A stretch of 64,000 bases of DNA from Gemmatimonas sp. (GTDB lineage Bacteria > Gemmatimonadota > Gemmatimonadetes > Gemmatimonadales > Gemmatimonadaceae). Positions 63,173 to 64,000 of the stretch are shown piece by piece (position 1 is the stretch's first letter; every line of letters begins with the position of its first letter). The stretch spans positions 248,001 to 312,000 of the forward strand of contig NZ_JAPZSK010000006.1 in the NCBI RefSeq assembly GCF_027531815.1, in the 5' to 3' direction. The position numbers and the translations under genes are program-made. The notes beneath the pieces were generated by a model. That model was not told the origin of the DNA. It did no database searches and was given only the letters and a program-made list of their open reading frames with translations.

Positions 63173-63790
63173 TCAGCTGGCGGCTACTACCGGATTTGAC
63201 ACCCGGCTCAAGCCGACCAGTTCCACCTCGACGACGTCACCCGGAGACAACCGCCCCACCCCGTGCGGGGTGCCCGTGGCCACCACATCGCCGGGTTCGA
63301 GGGTGAGGTACTGCGAGATGTAGTGCAGCAGGAACGGAATGCGGAACGCCATGTCCCCACCCCGGGCCCGCTGCACTTCCACCCCGTTGAGGCGCGTGAC
63401 CAGCTCGATGGCGTCGAGGTCGGCCGGCGCCGGCACCGGTTCGCCAATGGGGCAGAAGGTGTCGAGCCCCTTTGCCCGCGCCCACTGCCCGTCGTTCTTC
63501 TGGAGATCGCGCGCGGTCACATCGTTGAGCGCGACCACCCCGCCGATGGCCGCCACCGCCTCGGCTTCACTGGCCGCCCGGCTGAGCCGCGCGCCCATCA
63601 CGATGGCGATCTCCCCCTCGTACTCGATGTGCGTGGACACGGGGTGCAGCACGATGGCCTCGCCTTCGCGAATGATGGACGAGGGCGGCTTGAGGAACAG
63701 CAACGGTTCCGCCGGCAGGTCGTTGCCCATTTCCTTCGCGTGCAGGAGATAATTGCGGCCAACGCAGACGATCTTGGAGGGACGTGGCAT
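63173..63790 (-). CDS. Fumarylacetoacetate hydrolase family protein
   Basis: A 205-residue FAH-fold enzyme. It opens PSKIVCVGRNYLLHAKEMGN, followed by LLFLKPPSSIIREGEAIVLH, the metal-binding EYEGEIAIVMGARLSRAASE, VALNDVTARDLQKNDGQWAR, the lysine in KGLDTFCPIGEPVPAPADLD and GDVVATGTPHGVGRLSPGDV near the end. These are the acidic metal ligands and substrate lysine of 2-keto-acid hydrolases/decarboxylases (for example acylpyruvate hydrolase, oxaloacetate decarboxylase); the exact substrate is not readable. ATG 63790 is chosen; frame is open upstream but without similarity. The gap from 63791 to the partial gene at the edge shows no feature. Confidence 0.92.
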   Translation of the reverse strand: MPRPSKIVCVGRNYLLHAKEMGNDLPAEPLLFLKPPSSIIREGEAIVLHPVSTHIEYEGEIAIVMGARLSRAASEAEAVAAIGGVVALNDVTARDLQKNDGQWARAKGLDTFCPIGEPVPAPADLDAIELVTRLNGVEVQRARGGDMAFRIPFLLHYISQYLTLEPGDVVATGTPHGVGRLSPGDVVEVELVGLSRVSNPVVAAS

Positions 63791-63926
63791 GGGGGATGGC
63801 TGGTGGGTGGCGGCGGCGGGGGAAGAACGGCTACAGCGTAAAGGGTAAAGTGTTGCCACCTGACAGTACGGCGCCAGAAGCCGTCTCCCGTTGACGCGGT
63901 GCGGTTGGGAGGCAACTCCTGACACG

Positions 63927-64000
63927 TTACGCTTTTGCTGTCCCCCCCGCCCCCCGCTGCCGGTAGAACCTCGCGACTTCACCGCGCACCTCCTCCCACG
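63927..64000 (-). CDS. C-terminal end of an unidentified gene (partial)
   Basis: The last 23 codons at the right edge, reading on the minus strand, give WEEVRGEVARFYRQRGAGGT followed by AKA and a TAA at 63927-63929. Its amphipathic composition looks like the end of a real protein and not random translation, but it is too short to identify. The rest lies outside the window. Confidence 0.4.
   Translation of the reverse strand, partial: WEEVRGEVARFYRQRGAGGTAKA

Noticed and set aside
63841-63926. Loose direct similarity between CACCTGACAGTACG and CTCCTGACACGTTACG near the right edge
   Set aside because: Too short and too imperfect to distinguish from chance.

Overview
The window is a GC-rich (roughly two-thirds G+C), densely packed bacterial chromosome segment with 4-nt start/stop overlaps, many GTG starts and almost no mobile DNA. 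The mix of Sus-like TonB receptor plus lipoprotein pairs, DUF2723, DUF2911, Minf_1886-family, Tat-exported enzymes and TonB-family proteins points to Gemmatimonadota (a Gemmatimonas relative). That placement is an inference from gene content, not from a marker tree.

Layout. 1-7.5 kb: a cut-off DUF1707 gene, a TonB-like protein coupled to a Tat amidase, then a subtilisin-like lipoprotein, a DUF2911 protein and an NYN-nuclease/cold-shock fusion. 7.5-16.8 kb is the accessory block. It starts with a decayed Xre/RES toxin-antitoxin remnant under an intact 10-bp inverted repeat, followed by a minus-strand type I restriction-modification operon read hsdM > rhuM > hsdS > GIY-YIG nuclease > DUF6883 > DUF4926 > hsdR, nearly all with overlapping ends. 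It abuts two CAT-anticodon tRNA genes (one is the initiator). 17.2-24.9 kb is a minus-strand housekeeping run (ftsB-like, eno, plsC, thiL, a beta-propeller lipoprotein, nnr, Minf_1886). 25-32 kb is a tight minus-strand operon: thiolase, CPBP membrane protease, 3-hydroxyacyl-CoA dehydrogenase, acyl-CoA dehydrogenase, leucine dehydrogenase, rpiB, glyA. 32-35.8 kb holds a TerB-like gene, a plug-domain protein, a 15-bp minisatellite that reverses orientation around a hairpin, and a GGDEF protein with a damaged active site coupled to thrS. 38-45.7 kb is plus-strand: BON protein, valS, an Ig-like lipoprotein, gmhB-like HAD phosphatase, purN, purH. 46-56 kb: class V PLP enzyme, DUF2723, a TonB receptor/lipoprotein pair and an amidohydrolase. 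Next come a candidate manganese (yybP-ykoY) riboswitch, an unknown 156-aa gene and ompH. 56-64 kb: a YccA/BI-1 gene cut by an in-frame stop, DUF1611, a Tat aldo/keto reductase, two serine tRNAs, a YCF48-like propeller beginning 2 nt after one tRNA, gltX, a TonB-like protein and a fumarylacetoacetase-family gene.

The most promising items are the riboswitch-like leader at about 54836-54997, whose downstream gene is not one of the known manganese exporters, and the four accessory genes packed inside the type I R-M operon (rhuM, GIY-YIG, DUF6883, DUF4926). Also notable are three apparent gene lesions: the RES/Xre remnant, the GIY-YIG 5' frame break and the nonsense codon in the YccA homologue. 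All functional statements are from reading the sequence and family knowledge; no database search was run.
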